NCBI RefSeq assembly: GCF_024543085.1
Contig: NZ_JANHNZ010000007.1
Span: 29,398 to 93,397, forward strand
Source of the DNA: Granulicatella seriolae
GTDB taxonomy: Bacteria; Bacillota; Bacilli; Lactobacillales; Aerococcaceae
Length of the DNA stretch: 64,000 nucleotides
Direction: 5' to 3'
Shown here: one piece after another, positions 35,359-43,284 of the stretch
How positions within the stretch are numbered: the stretch's first letter is position 1
How the letters are laid out: every line of letters begins with the position of its first letter
Made by a program: the position numbers and the translations under genes
The notes under the pieces: model-generated
What the model saw: the letters and a program-made list of their open reading frames with translations, nothing else
What the model was told of the DNA's origin: nothing
Database searches by the model: none

Positions 35359-36279
35359 GTGGAAAGACAAAAAAGCTTTGAACACCAAGAGATTGGTAAA
35401 CTCTATTTAGTGCCAACACCGATTGGAAATCTAGAAGATATTACTTTTAGGGCCATTAGAGTTCTACAGGAAGTTTCTCTGATATTGGCTGAAGACACGA
35501 GACATACCAAAAAATTGCTTAATCATTTTGATATTGATACACCGCAACTGAGTTTTCATGAACACAATAGTCGCCAGCGTATACCGGGACTTGTAGTAGA
35601 TTTGCTAGCAGGGAAGTCGATGGCTCAAGTGAGTGATGCTGGCACACCTTCGATTAGTGACCCAGGCTTTGAATTGGTACAAGCTTGTATTGAAGCGGGC
35701 ATTCCTGTTATCCCACTTCCTGGCGCCAATGCTGCCATTTCGGCTTTGATTGCCTCTGGTTTAGTTCCACAGCCTTTTTATTTTTTTGGATTTTTACCTC
35801 GTCGCAAGAAAGACCGTATTGAACAACTGGAGGCTTTAAAATCACGGTCAGAAACAGTTATTTTGTATGAATCGCCTTATCGCTTGAAAGAGTGTTTTAG
35901 TCAGATTGCCCAGGTTTATGGCGAGCATCAAATGGTGGTCTTGTCTAGGGAACTCACAAAAAAACATGAAGAATTTATTCGTGGCTCTGCGAAAGAATTG
36001 ATGGATTTGCTAGAAGAGGAGACGTTAAAAGGAGAATGTTGCATTCTTATCGGATCTAAATCTAAGAATGAAATGCGAATCAACCGCTTAGACGAAGAGG
36101 AAGACCCTGCTGAAACTTCAGAAATGTCTGTGATTGACTTTGTAGCTTATCTTCAAACTAATCAGGACTTATCTCAAAAGGATGCCATTAAAAAAGTTGC
36201 TAAAATAAGACAGATGCGAAAGCAAGACGTTTACCGACTCGTTCATCAAGAAGAGCAAGCAGAAAATGGAGAGGCATAA
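35359..36279 (+). CDS. rsmI: 16S rRNA (cytidine1402-2'-O)-methyltransferase
   Basis: 306 aa tetrapyrrole-methylase-like fold: LYLVPTPIGNLEDITFRA, AEDTRHTKKLL, SDAGTPSISDPG and YESPYRLKECF are diagnostic. GTG start at 35359 after GGAGGG. Modifies the ribosomal P site together with RsmH. Confidence 0.96.
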   Translation: MERQKSFEHQEIGKLYLVPTPIGNLEDITFRAIRVLQEVSLILAEDTRHTKKLLNHFDIDTPQLSFHEHNSRQRIPGLVVDLLAGKSMAQVSDAGTPSISDPGFELVQACIEAGIPVIPLPGANAAISALIASGLVPQPFYFFGFLPRRKKDRIEQLEALKSRSETVILYESPYRLKECFSQIAQVYGEHQMVVLSRELTKKHEEFIRGSAKELMDLLEEETLKGECCILIGSKSKNEMRINRLDEEEDPAETSEMSVIDFVAYLQTNQDLSQKDAIKKVAKIRQMRKQDVYRLVHQEEQAENGEA

Positions 36280-36281
36280 TC

Positions 36282-37298
36282 ATGTGGATATCATACCTAG
36301 TTGTCGTATTCTTCACGATTGGCCTAACCATGTTCGTTATGGACCGACGCAATATTATCTACATGCATTTTATTATGGCAGGCTTAGTAGCGTTGGCCTT
36401 ATTTATTTTGAGATTTCCCGTATCTGATGCAACCCAACCTTGGCTTTTGCTCTTAAAAGATGCCTTGCTTTGGGTTAGAATAGCTCTGCCACTTGCTTTT
36501 GCAGCGCTTGGTTTAGGCTTTATATGGAACGGCTTCCTCTTGATTCGTAGGGAGCATTTTAAATTCCTTTATTTTTTACTAGTGATTTGTGGTGTAGGTA
36601 TGGTCTCTTTCGTGATCATGGTCTATTTAAACGATTATTGGTTAAAGTCAGTCCATTTAGGAAAAGCCTTGACCGTCATCAGTTATGGTATTGGTTTTTT
36701 TGGATTAACCTTTATTGGTTTCATCTTGGCAAGCGCCTTATATCGGATTGTACCAGTTCGGTATAATAAAGATTTTATTTTGGTTTTGGGAGCAGGACTG
36801 TTTCCGGATGGCAAAGTAACCCCCTTACTGGCACAACGATTGGATAAAGCTGCTAAATTTTACTGGAAACAATTGGTTCGAAATGGGAAGGCAGCCAAAA
36901 TTATTACCAGTGGTGGGCAAGGGATTGATGAGCCTATCCCAGAAGCGTTGGCTATGAGAAATTACTTGGTGAATGAAAAAGGAATTCCAGCCAATCTGAT
37001 TTTGATGGAAGACCAGTCTGCCAATACGCAAGAAAATTTTCAGTTCTCTAAGCAGTTGATGAATCAAGAAAAAACAATCTATAGTGTTGCTTTTGTGACC
37101 AATGAATTTCATGTGTTACGCTCGAGTATTTTTTCTAGAAAGGCTAGTTTGGATGCGGAAGGGCTAGGGTCTAGGACCGCTCTTTACTATATTCCCTTCG
37201 CCATGATTCGAGAGTATTGTGCTCTCTTATGGATGAATTGGCGTAGTACTCTGGTTGGTTTGTTCTTTTCTTTATTGTTAGGATTGACCAGAATATAA
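36282..37298 (+). CDS. YdcF/ElyC-like DUF218 membrane protein
   Basis: 338 aa. Five N-terminal hydrophobic helices, then a DUF218 domain with FILVLGAGLFPDGKVTPLLAQRL, KIITSGGQGIDEPIPEA and EDQSANTQENFQFS, and a final C-terminal helix. DUF218 proteins are linked to envelope polysaccharide metabolism and vancomycin sensitivity in E. coli (SanA, ElyC); role here is inferred only. Starts 2 nt after rsmI stop. Confidence 0.85.
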   Translation: MWISYLVVVFFTIGLTMFVMDRRNIIYMHFIMAGLVALALFILRFPVSDATQPWLLLLKDALLWVRIALPLAFAALGLGFIWNGFLLIRREHFKFLYFLLVICGVGMVSFVIMVYLNDYWLKSVHLGKALTVISYGIGFFGLTFIGFILASALYRIVPVRYNKDFILVLGAGLFPDGKVTPLLAQRLDKAAKFYWKQLVRNGKAAKIITSGGQGIDEPIPEALAMRNYLVNEKGIPANLILMEDQSANTQENFQFSKQLMNQEKTIYSVAFVTNEFHVLRSSIFSRKASLDAEGLGSRTALYYIPFAMIREYCALLWMNWRSTLVGLFFSLLLGLTRI

Positions 37299-37349
37299 TG
37301 CTAAGCAGAAATTGGTTTGGGAAAAGACCGTTGCATTATTTACACTACA

Positions 37350-37510
37350 GAGTCTCCACTTAAGAGTCGGGAATAAAAACGGTGGCACCGCCGTGAGCCA
37401 AGGTCTCACTGGCTTAGCTGTCTACGTGGCTGTAATCGGCTGAAGCCGAAACATCCACTGTGCGTCAGCTATGCTTGACACCGTTATTCCCGGCTCTTAA
37501 GTGGAGACTC
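37350..37510. repeat. Structured palindromic element (core forward)
   Basis: 27-nt arms (37350-37376 and 37484-37510) with a single T opposite G. Core begins acggtggcaccgcc, holds the GTGAG/CTCAC hairpin (37393-37397 and 37405-37409) and a tcggctgaagccga hairpin, and ends caccgt. Located after ydcF, 169 nt before mscL. Confidence 0.88.
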
Positions 37511-37679
37511 TTTCGTGATTTAGATATTGAATTTATTTTGGACTTTTACACAAACCAAGACTTGTAATAATTTAGACGATTTTTAGTCACTTTTAGGGTA
37601 TATTACTTGTTATTTAAGAAGGGATGGGGTAAACTACTTCTGTAAAAGATTAAATTTTTTATAAGAAAGAGGGATATGT
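37511..37679 (+). other. Leader of mscL
   Basis: AT-rich 169-nt stretch without a gene. A -10-like TATATT at 37600-37605 may serve mscL, no convincing -35. The first part (ctttcgtgatttagatattgaa...ttttggacttttaca) is a degenerate right end of the outer repeat of the palindromic element. Confidence 0.35.
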
Positions 37680-38057
37680 ATGATTAAAGAGTTTAAAGAA
37701 TTTTTATTACGTGGGAACGTGATTGACTTAGCCGTTGCAGTAGTAATTGGGGCAGCTTTTTCAGCCATTGTTACGTCATTAGTTCAAGATATTATTGAAC
37801 CAATTATTGCAGCTTTATTTAGTGCAGAGGCTATTTCAAAAGTTACTGTAACGATTGGATCAGCAGAACTAGGTGTTGGTGCATTTGTTGGTGCTATTAT
37901 TAACTTTATCATTGTTGGTTTTGTTCTATTCTTAGTTGTTAAGGGCGTGAATGCGGCAACAAGTTTCAAAAAACCTAAAGAAGAAGTTGTCGAAGAAGCA
38001 GCTCCTACTGCAGAAGATTACTTGAAAGAAATTCGCGATTTATTAGCTAAAAAATAA
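37680..38057 (+). CDS. mscL: Large-conductance mechanosensitive channel
   Basis: Pentameric membrane channel that opens under osmotic downshock. 125 aa: N-terminal amphipathic MIKEFKEFLLRGNVIDLAVAVVIGAAFS forming S1 and TM1, TM2 in GAFVGAIINFIIVGFVLFLVVKG, and a charged C-terminal bundle (EIRDLLAKK). AAGAGGG before the ATG. Confidence 0.97.
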   Translation: MIKEFKEFLLRGNVIDLAVAVVIGAAFSAIVTSLVQDIIEPIIAALFSAEAISKVTVTIGSAELGVGAFVGAIINFIIVGFVLFLVVKGVNAATSFKKPKEEVVEEAAPTAEDYLKEIRDLLAKK

Positions 38058-38061
38058 AATT

Positions 38062-38105
38062 AAAGGGTCTACTAGTCATTGTTCAAATGGTTAGTAGACC
38101 TTTTG
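38062..38105. terminator. Bidirectional terminator between mscL and the flavoprotein gene
   Basis: aaagggtctacta / tagtagacctttt form the stem. Followed by GTTTTT on the plus strand and preceded by A-rich sequence that gives a T run on the minus strand; serves both convergent genes. Confidence 0.85.
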
Positions 38106-38108
38106 TTT

Positions 38109-39236
38109 TTAACACATCGTATCAATATAGTTTTCTGGGCTATAGTGGTCGCTAGGAAAATCTGTTGAGATACCTCTTATCGTATCGCTGAGGAGTTTAC
38201 CAATTAAAGCACCTGATGTTAGACCGGATGAACCAAGACCACTAGCAAGACTGATTTGTGGGAATTGGCTTAATGTTCCGAAAAATGGCTGAAAGTCTGA
38301 TGTATAGGCTCTGGTTCCAATACGGCATTGTTGGATAGGTAAGTGTTTTAAAATAGAAAGTTGTTGGCTAGCCTGATGGAGCATCTTTTCTTGTAAGGAG
38401 TGATCTGGTGTCAGATCAAAACCACCATCATTTTCATGAGTGGCTCCAATCACGATTCGACCATTTGCAAAAGGTAGGATATCTATCTCACCATCTAGCA
38501 TAAAAACTGGCCAGGAGCTGGTATCAAGGTTATTGGGAAGTTGGAGTTCGATTAGCTGCCCTTTTTGTGGCCTGACATCAGCCTTTAAGCCAATTGGGTT
38601 TAATAAATCATTAAGCCAAGCGCCGCAAGAGAGGATGACGTGGTCAAATGTGTTCTGCCCTTGCTTGGTCACTACTGATATAGTGCCCTCTTCTCTACGT
38701 AAGGTCACTTGCTCTTGGTAGAAAATAGCACCGTTGCGGATAGCTATTTCCAATAAATATTTTCTTAACAGAGCGCCATCAACTCGTCCACCGCCACTTG
38801 CGAAAACAGCTGGTTCCTGACCAATCCAACTTGGAATTTTTTCTTGGATGCCTTGAGGAGACAGCAATTCCAACTCTCCTATCATGGGTGCCTCTTGGCG
38901 TCTTTTTTTAGCGATACTTAGTAATTTTTCAGCTTGTTGAGGTGTTTTCTTAAAGACTAAGGCACCAACTTGCTGATAAGGGAGGTCTGTTATTCCGTCC
39001 TCTTTTAAGTCTTGCATTAAGCTTGGATAAAATGCAGCGCCATCTGATGCTAGGCGATACCAGATTTGGTTGCGTCGTTGGGACAACCAAGGACTAATGA
39101 TGCCAGCAGCAGCCGAAGTAGCTTGGCCGATTTCTTTGTCAAAAATAGTGACCTTATATCCTGATTTTGCTAGGTAATAGGCGCTTGTAGCTCCGACAAT
39201 TCCGGCACCAATAATTGCAACTGAGGTTTTTTTCAT
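38109..39236 (-). CDS. FAD-dependent amine/D-amino-acid oxidase family (DAO, glycine-oxidase-like)
   Basis: 375 aa. N-terminal FAD-binding VAIIGAGIVGATSAYYLAKSG and AAAGIISPWLSQRRN; C-terminal GGFDLTPDHSLQ... and LASGLGSSGLTSGALIGKLL. The family oxidises glycine, sarcosine or D-amino acids. Substrate not assignable from sequence. Opposite in direction to its neighbours. Confidence 0.87.
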   Translation of the reverse strand: MKKTSVAIIGAGIVGATSAYYLAKSGYKVTIFDKEIGQATSAAAGIISPWLSQRRNQIWYRLASDGAAFYPSLMQDLKEDGITDLPYQQVGALVFKKTPQQAEKLLSIAKKRRQEAPMIGELELLSPQGIQEKIPSWIGQEPAVFASGGGRVDGALLRKYLLEIAIRNGAIFYQEQVTLRREEGTISVVTKQGQNTFDHVILSCGAWLNDLLNPIGLKADVRPQKGQLIELQLPNNLDTSSWPVFMLDGEIDILPFANGRIVIGATHENDGGFDLTPDHSLQEKMLHQASQQLSILKHLPIQQCRIGTRAYTSDFQPFFGTLSQFPQISLASGLGSSGLTSGALIGKLLSDTIRGISTDFPSDHYSPENYIDTMC

Positions 39237-39382
39237 AATCTAAACTCCTTACCAATCTTTGTGTAGCACTAGTATAACACACAGAGTCTCTATCGAAAAT
39301 GTTGAAAAATCAAGTGATTTGAGCTACTATTGAAAGGATAATAAAAAGAAAAAATTAAATGAATTATTGAAGGAGTTTTGAC

Positions 39383-40759
39383 ATGACAAATCGTTTTGGG
39401 ATTATTTTAGCTGCTGGTAAGGGGACTAGAATGAAGTCCTCACTCTATAAGGTTTTGCACCCTGTTTGTGGCAAGCCAATGGTAGAGCACGTGGTGGAGC
39501 AAGTAACAAAAACTGGTGCTGATCAATTGGTGACTATTGTTGGGCATGGGGCTGAAACAGTTAAAGAATATCTAGGTGATCGCACGGATTATGCATTGCA
39601 AGACCAACAATTGGGAACAGGTCATGCAGTTCTACAAGCCGAAGCCCTTCTTGGTCAAAAAGATGGTCAAACCATTGTTATCTGTGGGGATACTCCATTA
39701 CTAAGAGCAGAAACCTTAAACAATTTGATTAAAGCTCATGAAGAAACTGGTGCTAAAGCAACTATTTTAACCGCATTTGCTCAAGACCCAACTGGTTATG
39801 GACGAGTTATCCGTAATAGCCAAGGGGCTGTAGAAAAAAATGTTGAACAAAAAGATGCTAGTCCTGAGGAAGCAAAGGTTCAAGAAATCAATACGGGAAC
39901 GTACTGCTTTGACAACAAGCTCTTATTCCAAGCTCTACATCAAGTAAAAAATTCCAACGCACAAGGTGAATACTACCTACCAGACGTTTTGGAAATTCTA
40001 AAAAATCAAGGACATATTATAGGTGCCTACCAAATGTCAGATTTTGACGAAGGTATGGGGGTTAATGATCGACTAGCCTTATCAAAAGCAGAAGCCTTGA
40101 TGCGCCAAAGAATTAATGAAGAGCATATGCGTAACGGAGTTAGCCTAATTGATCCAGCAACCACCTACATTGATTCAACAGTGGAAATTGCTAACGATAC
40201 AGTGATTGAACCTGGTGTTATGCTGAAAGGAACTACCAAAATCGGCTCTAACTGTATTATTGGAGCTCACTCTGTTATCAGAGATTCTATTTTAGAAGAT
40301 GGTATTGTTGTTAAGTCTTCCTCTATCGAAGAATCCATCATGAAAAAGGGCAGCAACATTGGCCCATTTGCCCACTTGCGCCCTAAAGCAACGATTGGTG
40401 AAAATGTTCATATCGGAAACTTTGTGGAAGTTAAGAATGCTGTTTTGGGTAAGGATACCAAGGTGGGACATCTGACTTATATTGGTGACGCTGACCTTGG
40501 AGAAGATATCAATGTTGGGTGTGGTACAGTTTTTGTTAATTATGATGGCAAGAATAAACATCGTTCGACTATTGGAGACCGTGTCTTTATCGGTTGCAAT
40601 GCCAATATTGTCTCACCTGTAACAGTTGGCGATAATGCTTATATTGCAGCAGGGTCAACGATTACAAGAGACGTGCCAAGTTCTGCTCTGGCTATTGCTC
40701 GTAGCCGTCAAGAAAATAAAGAAAACTACGTGGATAAACTTCCGGGCAACCAAAAGTAA
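39383..40759 (+). CDS. glmU: Bifunctional UDP-N-acetylglucosamine pyrophosphorylase / glucosamine-1-phosphate acetyltransferase
   Basis: Makes UDP-GlcNAc for cell wall synthesis. 458 aa: uridylyltransferase domain ([26 protein letters not shown]) then left-handed beta-helix acetyltransferase with hexapeptide repeats and [29 protein letters not shown] 8 nt upstream of ATG. Followed by prs, a common Firmicutes pair. Confidence 0.97.
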   Translation: MTNRFGIILAAGKGTRMKSSLYKVLHPVCGKPMVEHVVEQVTKTGADQLVTIVGHGAETVKEYLGDRTDYALQDQQLGTGHAVLQAEALLGQKDGQTIVICGDTPLLRAETLNNLIKAHEETGAKATILTAFAQDPTGYGRVIRNSQGAVEKNVEQKDASPEEAKVQEINTGTYCFDNKLLFQALHQVKNSNAQGEYYLPDVLEILKNQGHIIGAYQMSDFDEGMGVNDRLALSKAEALMRQRINEEHMRNGVSLIDPATTYIDSTVEIANDTVIEPGVMLKGTTKIGSNCIIGAHSVIRDSILEDGIVVKSSSIEESIMKKGSNIGPFAHLRPKATIGENVHIGNFVEVKNAVLGKDTKVGHLTYIGDADLGEDINVGCGTVFVNYDGKNKHRSTIGDRVFIGCNANIVSPVTVGDNAYIAAGSTITRDVPSSALAIARSRQENKENYVDKLPGNQK

Positions 40760-40858
40760 TTTAAATGAACAAAAACACGCTTTACTATTCAAAAATGTGT
40801 TATAAACAGGTATTATATAGGTATAGACAAAAATAATGAGTAATCGGAGGTTATCAAG

Positions 40859-41836
40859 GTGGGACATTATTCTGATCCTAAGTTAAAGTTGTTCGCATTA
40901 AATTCCAATCGACCATTGGCAGAGAAGATCGCAAGCGATGTTGGGCTAGAACTAGGGAAGGTATCAGTTACACATTTTAGTGATGGAGAAATTAAGATTA
41001 ATATTGATGAAAGCATTCGTGGTGACCATGTTTACATCATCCAATCAACATCAAACCCAGTTAATGATAGCTTAATGGAATTATTGATTATGATTGATGC
41101 ACTAAGAAGAGCTAGTGCCAAAACAATCAACGTGGTCATTCCTTACTATGGATACGCTCGCCAAGACCGTAAGGCACAATCTCGTGAACCAATCACAGCA
41201 AAATTAGTAGCAAACATGATTACACAAGCAGGCGCTGACCGTGTGCTAACACTTGATTTGCATGCTGCTCAGATTCAAGGATTCTTCGATATCCCTGTTG
41301 ACCATTTGATGGGCGCACCTTTACTTGCTAACTACTTCTTAGAACGTGGTTTGGCGGATAAAGATATTGTTGTCGTTTCCCCTGACCATGGTGGTGTGAC
41401 ACGTGCTCGTAAATTGGCAGAATTTCTACATGCACCGATTGCTATCATCGACAAACGCCGTCCAAAGGCAAATGTTGCTGAGGTAATGAATATCATTGGT
41501 GACGTGAGAGGTAAGAAATGTATCTTGATTGATGACATGATTGATACTGCCGGAACGATTACACTGGCTGCTCAAGCCTTGCAAGACGCAGGCGCTATTG
41601 AGGTTTATGCTTGCTGTACTCACCCAGTCTTATCAGGACCAGCCATTGATCGTATCAACAACTCTGTGATTAAAGAATTGATTGTAACTGACTCCATTGA
41701 AGTCCCAGAAGAAAAAACTGGCGGTAAGGTTACGCAAGTTAGTGTGTCCCAACTGATGGCAGAAGCGATTCGCAGAATTCATGAAAATCGTTCTGTTAGC
41801 CCATTATTTATTGAAAAATTTAAGATGATTGACTAA
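40859..41836 (+). CDS. prs: Ribose-phosphate pyrophosphokinase
   Basis: Makes PRPP from ribose 5-phosphate and ATP. 325 aa, GTG start at 40859 after CGGAGG. Motifs: [49 protein letters not shown] and the PRPP loop [12 protein letters not shown] (sequence reads [14 protein letters not shown]). Confidence 0.97.
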   Translation: MGHYSDPKLKLFALNSNRPLAEKIASDVGLELGKVSVTHFSDGEIKINIDESIRGDHVYIIQSTSNPVNDSLMELLIMIDALRRASAKTINVVIPYYGYARQDRKAQSREPITAKLVANMITQAGADRVLTLDLHAAQIQGFFDIPVDHLMGAPLLANYFLERGLADKDIVVVSPDHGGVTRARKLAEFLHAPIAIIDKRRPKANVAEVMNIIGDVRGKKCILIDDMIDTAGTITLAAQALQDAGAIEVYACCTHPVLSGPAIDRINNSVIKELIVTDSIEVPEEKTGGKVTQVSVSQLMAEAIRRIHENRSVSPLFIEKFKMID

Positions 41837-41965
41837 TTAACTATGGCTGTGCTTTAGACCGCAGCTAAGAAAAACTGCAGGAATCGAATGTGATTCTTGC
41901 AGTTTTTGTTTGTTTTTGAGGCTGGTTAAAACGTCAGCAACGAATTGTATCTATTTCTAAATCAT
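41837..41965. other. Intergenic region after prs
   Basis: Holds the prs terminator and the left outer arm (gaggctggttaaaacgtc at 41918) of the palindromic element that follows. Confidence 0.5.
41870..41907 (+). terminator. Terminator of prs
   Basis: aaaaactgcaggaatc / gattcttgcagttttt, a 16-bp stem with one wobble and a T run. Confidence 0.92.
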
Positions 41966-42169
41966 AAAAGAGTTTCCGAGAAATCTATCCGAAATCGAAA
42001 CGGTGGCACCGCCGAAAGCCTTGGTCTTTCGGCTTAGCTGTCTACGTGGCTGTAATCGGCTAAATCCGAAACATCCACTGTGCGCCAGCTATGCTTTACA
42101 CCGTTATTTCGGATAGATTTCTCGGAAACTCTTTTATTTTTTTTTGTGATATGTACTTTTTATCTAGTC
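41918..42169. repeat. Structured palindromic element with outer repeat, full-length copy
   Basis: Inner arms 41966-41995 and 42106-42135 are a perfect 30-bp inverted repeat (aaaagagtttccgagaaatc...). The core carries CCGAAAG/CTTTCGG (42012-42018 and 42026-42032) where other copies have CCGTGAG/CTCACGG. Degenerate outer arms (gaggctggttaaaacgtc and gtactttttatctagtc) resemble those of the 55 kb copy. It lies between the convergent prs and Crp/Fnr genes. Confidence 0.85.
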
Positions 42170-42280
42170 TACCACCATTTGGTTTTCTGACAGATAGCTT
42201 GCAGACTCGTATACAAAAAAGAAGGGAAAGACTTTTTGCCCATCCCTTCTTGTCAGATTTTTATAAAGAACTATAGCCAG

Positions 42281-42982
42281 TTAAGTTAAATACTCATGGA
42301 AATGTTCCACATCCAGATAAGTAAAGAGCTTCTTCTCGTAGTTAATGAGCTTATCTTCTTTCAGACTTTTTACTACGGTACCAGTGGTTTCGCGTGTTGT
42401 TCCACTCATTTTTGCTAATTCAATAATGGTTAAAGGATAGGGGATTGTAATGGTGCCATCTTCATTTTCTTCACCTAAATCTTCCATCCAAATGGCTAGT
42501 GCCTGTACAATGCGTTCGGTAGCACTTGGAGTAGTTGTGTTGCGGATGCGGATTTCATGGTAGGATAATACACGTGACAGATTCTTGTAAATATAAAGTA
42601 GTTGCTGTTTATTACCAAGAACAACTTCTTCAAAAATTTTTGAGGAAATATAAAAAATTTCAATATCAGTGGCAGCATAGGCCGTGTAACTATAATCATC
42701 GTCCGTGAAGAGTCCCCCATATGGGAAAAATGTGTTGTGTTTAACATAATCAATATAAGAAAAGTTTGCTGATGGGTCATTTTTTTCGAGACGAATAAGG
42801 CCCGAGTAGAGGTAATAAACCCTGTCTCGATGATCCCCTTCATAAAATAAAACCTGCCCTTTTTTATACTCTCTAAGATAAAGATGTCGTTTAATTCGCA
42901 AAAATTCATCCTCTGAAAGTCGAGAAAAAATGGGTTCTAGGTGCAGGTCGTTCATGATTTTTTGCGAATGACTTGTTCGCAT
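42281..42982 (-). CDS. Crp/Fnr-family transcriptional regulator
   Basis: 233 aa: cNMP-binding-like beta-roll (KKGQVLFYEGDHRDRVYYLYSGLIRLEK), dimerisation helix and C-terminal winged helix with recognition helix near SGTTRETTGTVVKSLKEDKLI. No cysteine cluster of Fnr type is visible, so direct oxygen sensing through an iron-sulfur cluster is unlikely; closer in style to ArcR/Flp-type regulators of low-GC Gram-positives. AAAGGAGG precedes the start. Target genes unknown. Confidence 0.88.
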   Translation of the reverse strand: MRTSHSQKIMNDLHLEPIFSRLSEDEFLRIKRHLYLREYKKGQVLFYEGDHRDRVYYLYSGLIRLEKNDPSANFSYIDYVKHNTFFPYGGLFTDDDYSYTAYAATDIEIFYISSKIFEEVVLGNKQQLLYIYKNLSRVLSYHEIRIRNTTTPSATERIVQALAIWMEDLGEENEDGTITIPYPLTIIELAKMSGTTRETTGTVVKSLKEDKLINYEKKLFTYLDVEHFHEYLT

Positions 42983-43284
42983 AAAAACATAGCCTCCTTT
43001 TCAAACAAAATCTGTGGAAAAGCTTACATGAATAGTTTATCACGTTAAAAATGTGAATGCACCTAAAAAGTAAATTTTAATGGTTTTCTTAAGTGTTTCT
43101 ACTTTTTTGAATTTAAAGCCTGAGATATGGTAAAGTATAGGATAATGAGTAGTTTGGGCTCCAATAAGGGGCTGGGTAAAAAGTCCATGCTGCTTTTTAA
43201 ACAAAAGATATTAGTCATTATGGACTTTTTGCCTAACCCCCATACCGTAAGCTTTTATTTTTGCCAAGCTAAAAGGAGACTCTT
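42983..43284 (+). other. Divergent region upstream of PBP1A
   Basis: Contains the short 73-bp outer-repeat remnant (43168-43240). 43127-43160 has AGATATGGTAAAGTATAGGATAAT-like AT-rich sequence likely to hold the PBP1A promoter, not resolvable to a clear -35/-10 pair. Confidence 0.4.
43168..43240. repeat. Outer-repeat element lacking the inner palindrome
   Basis: The left arm ggggctgggtaaaaagtcca (43168-43187) pairs with tggactttttgcctaacccc (43221-43240). The inside (about 31 nt) keeps tttaaacaaaag and ttagtcatta, also found in the 46.7 kb copy, but has lost the whole inner hairpin. Confidence 0.85.

Noticed and set aside
42091..42276. Open frame of 61 codons across the palindromic element at 42 kb
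   Set aside because: It runs through the right arm of a repeat, has no ribosome binding site, and shows no protein-like pattern.
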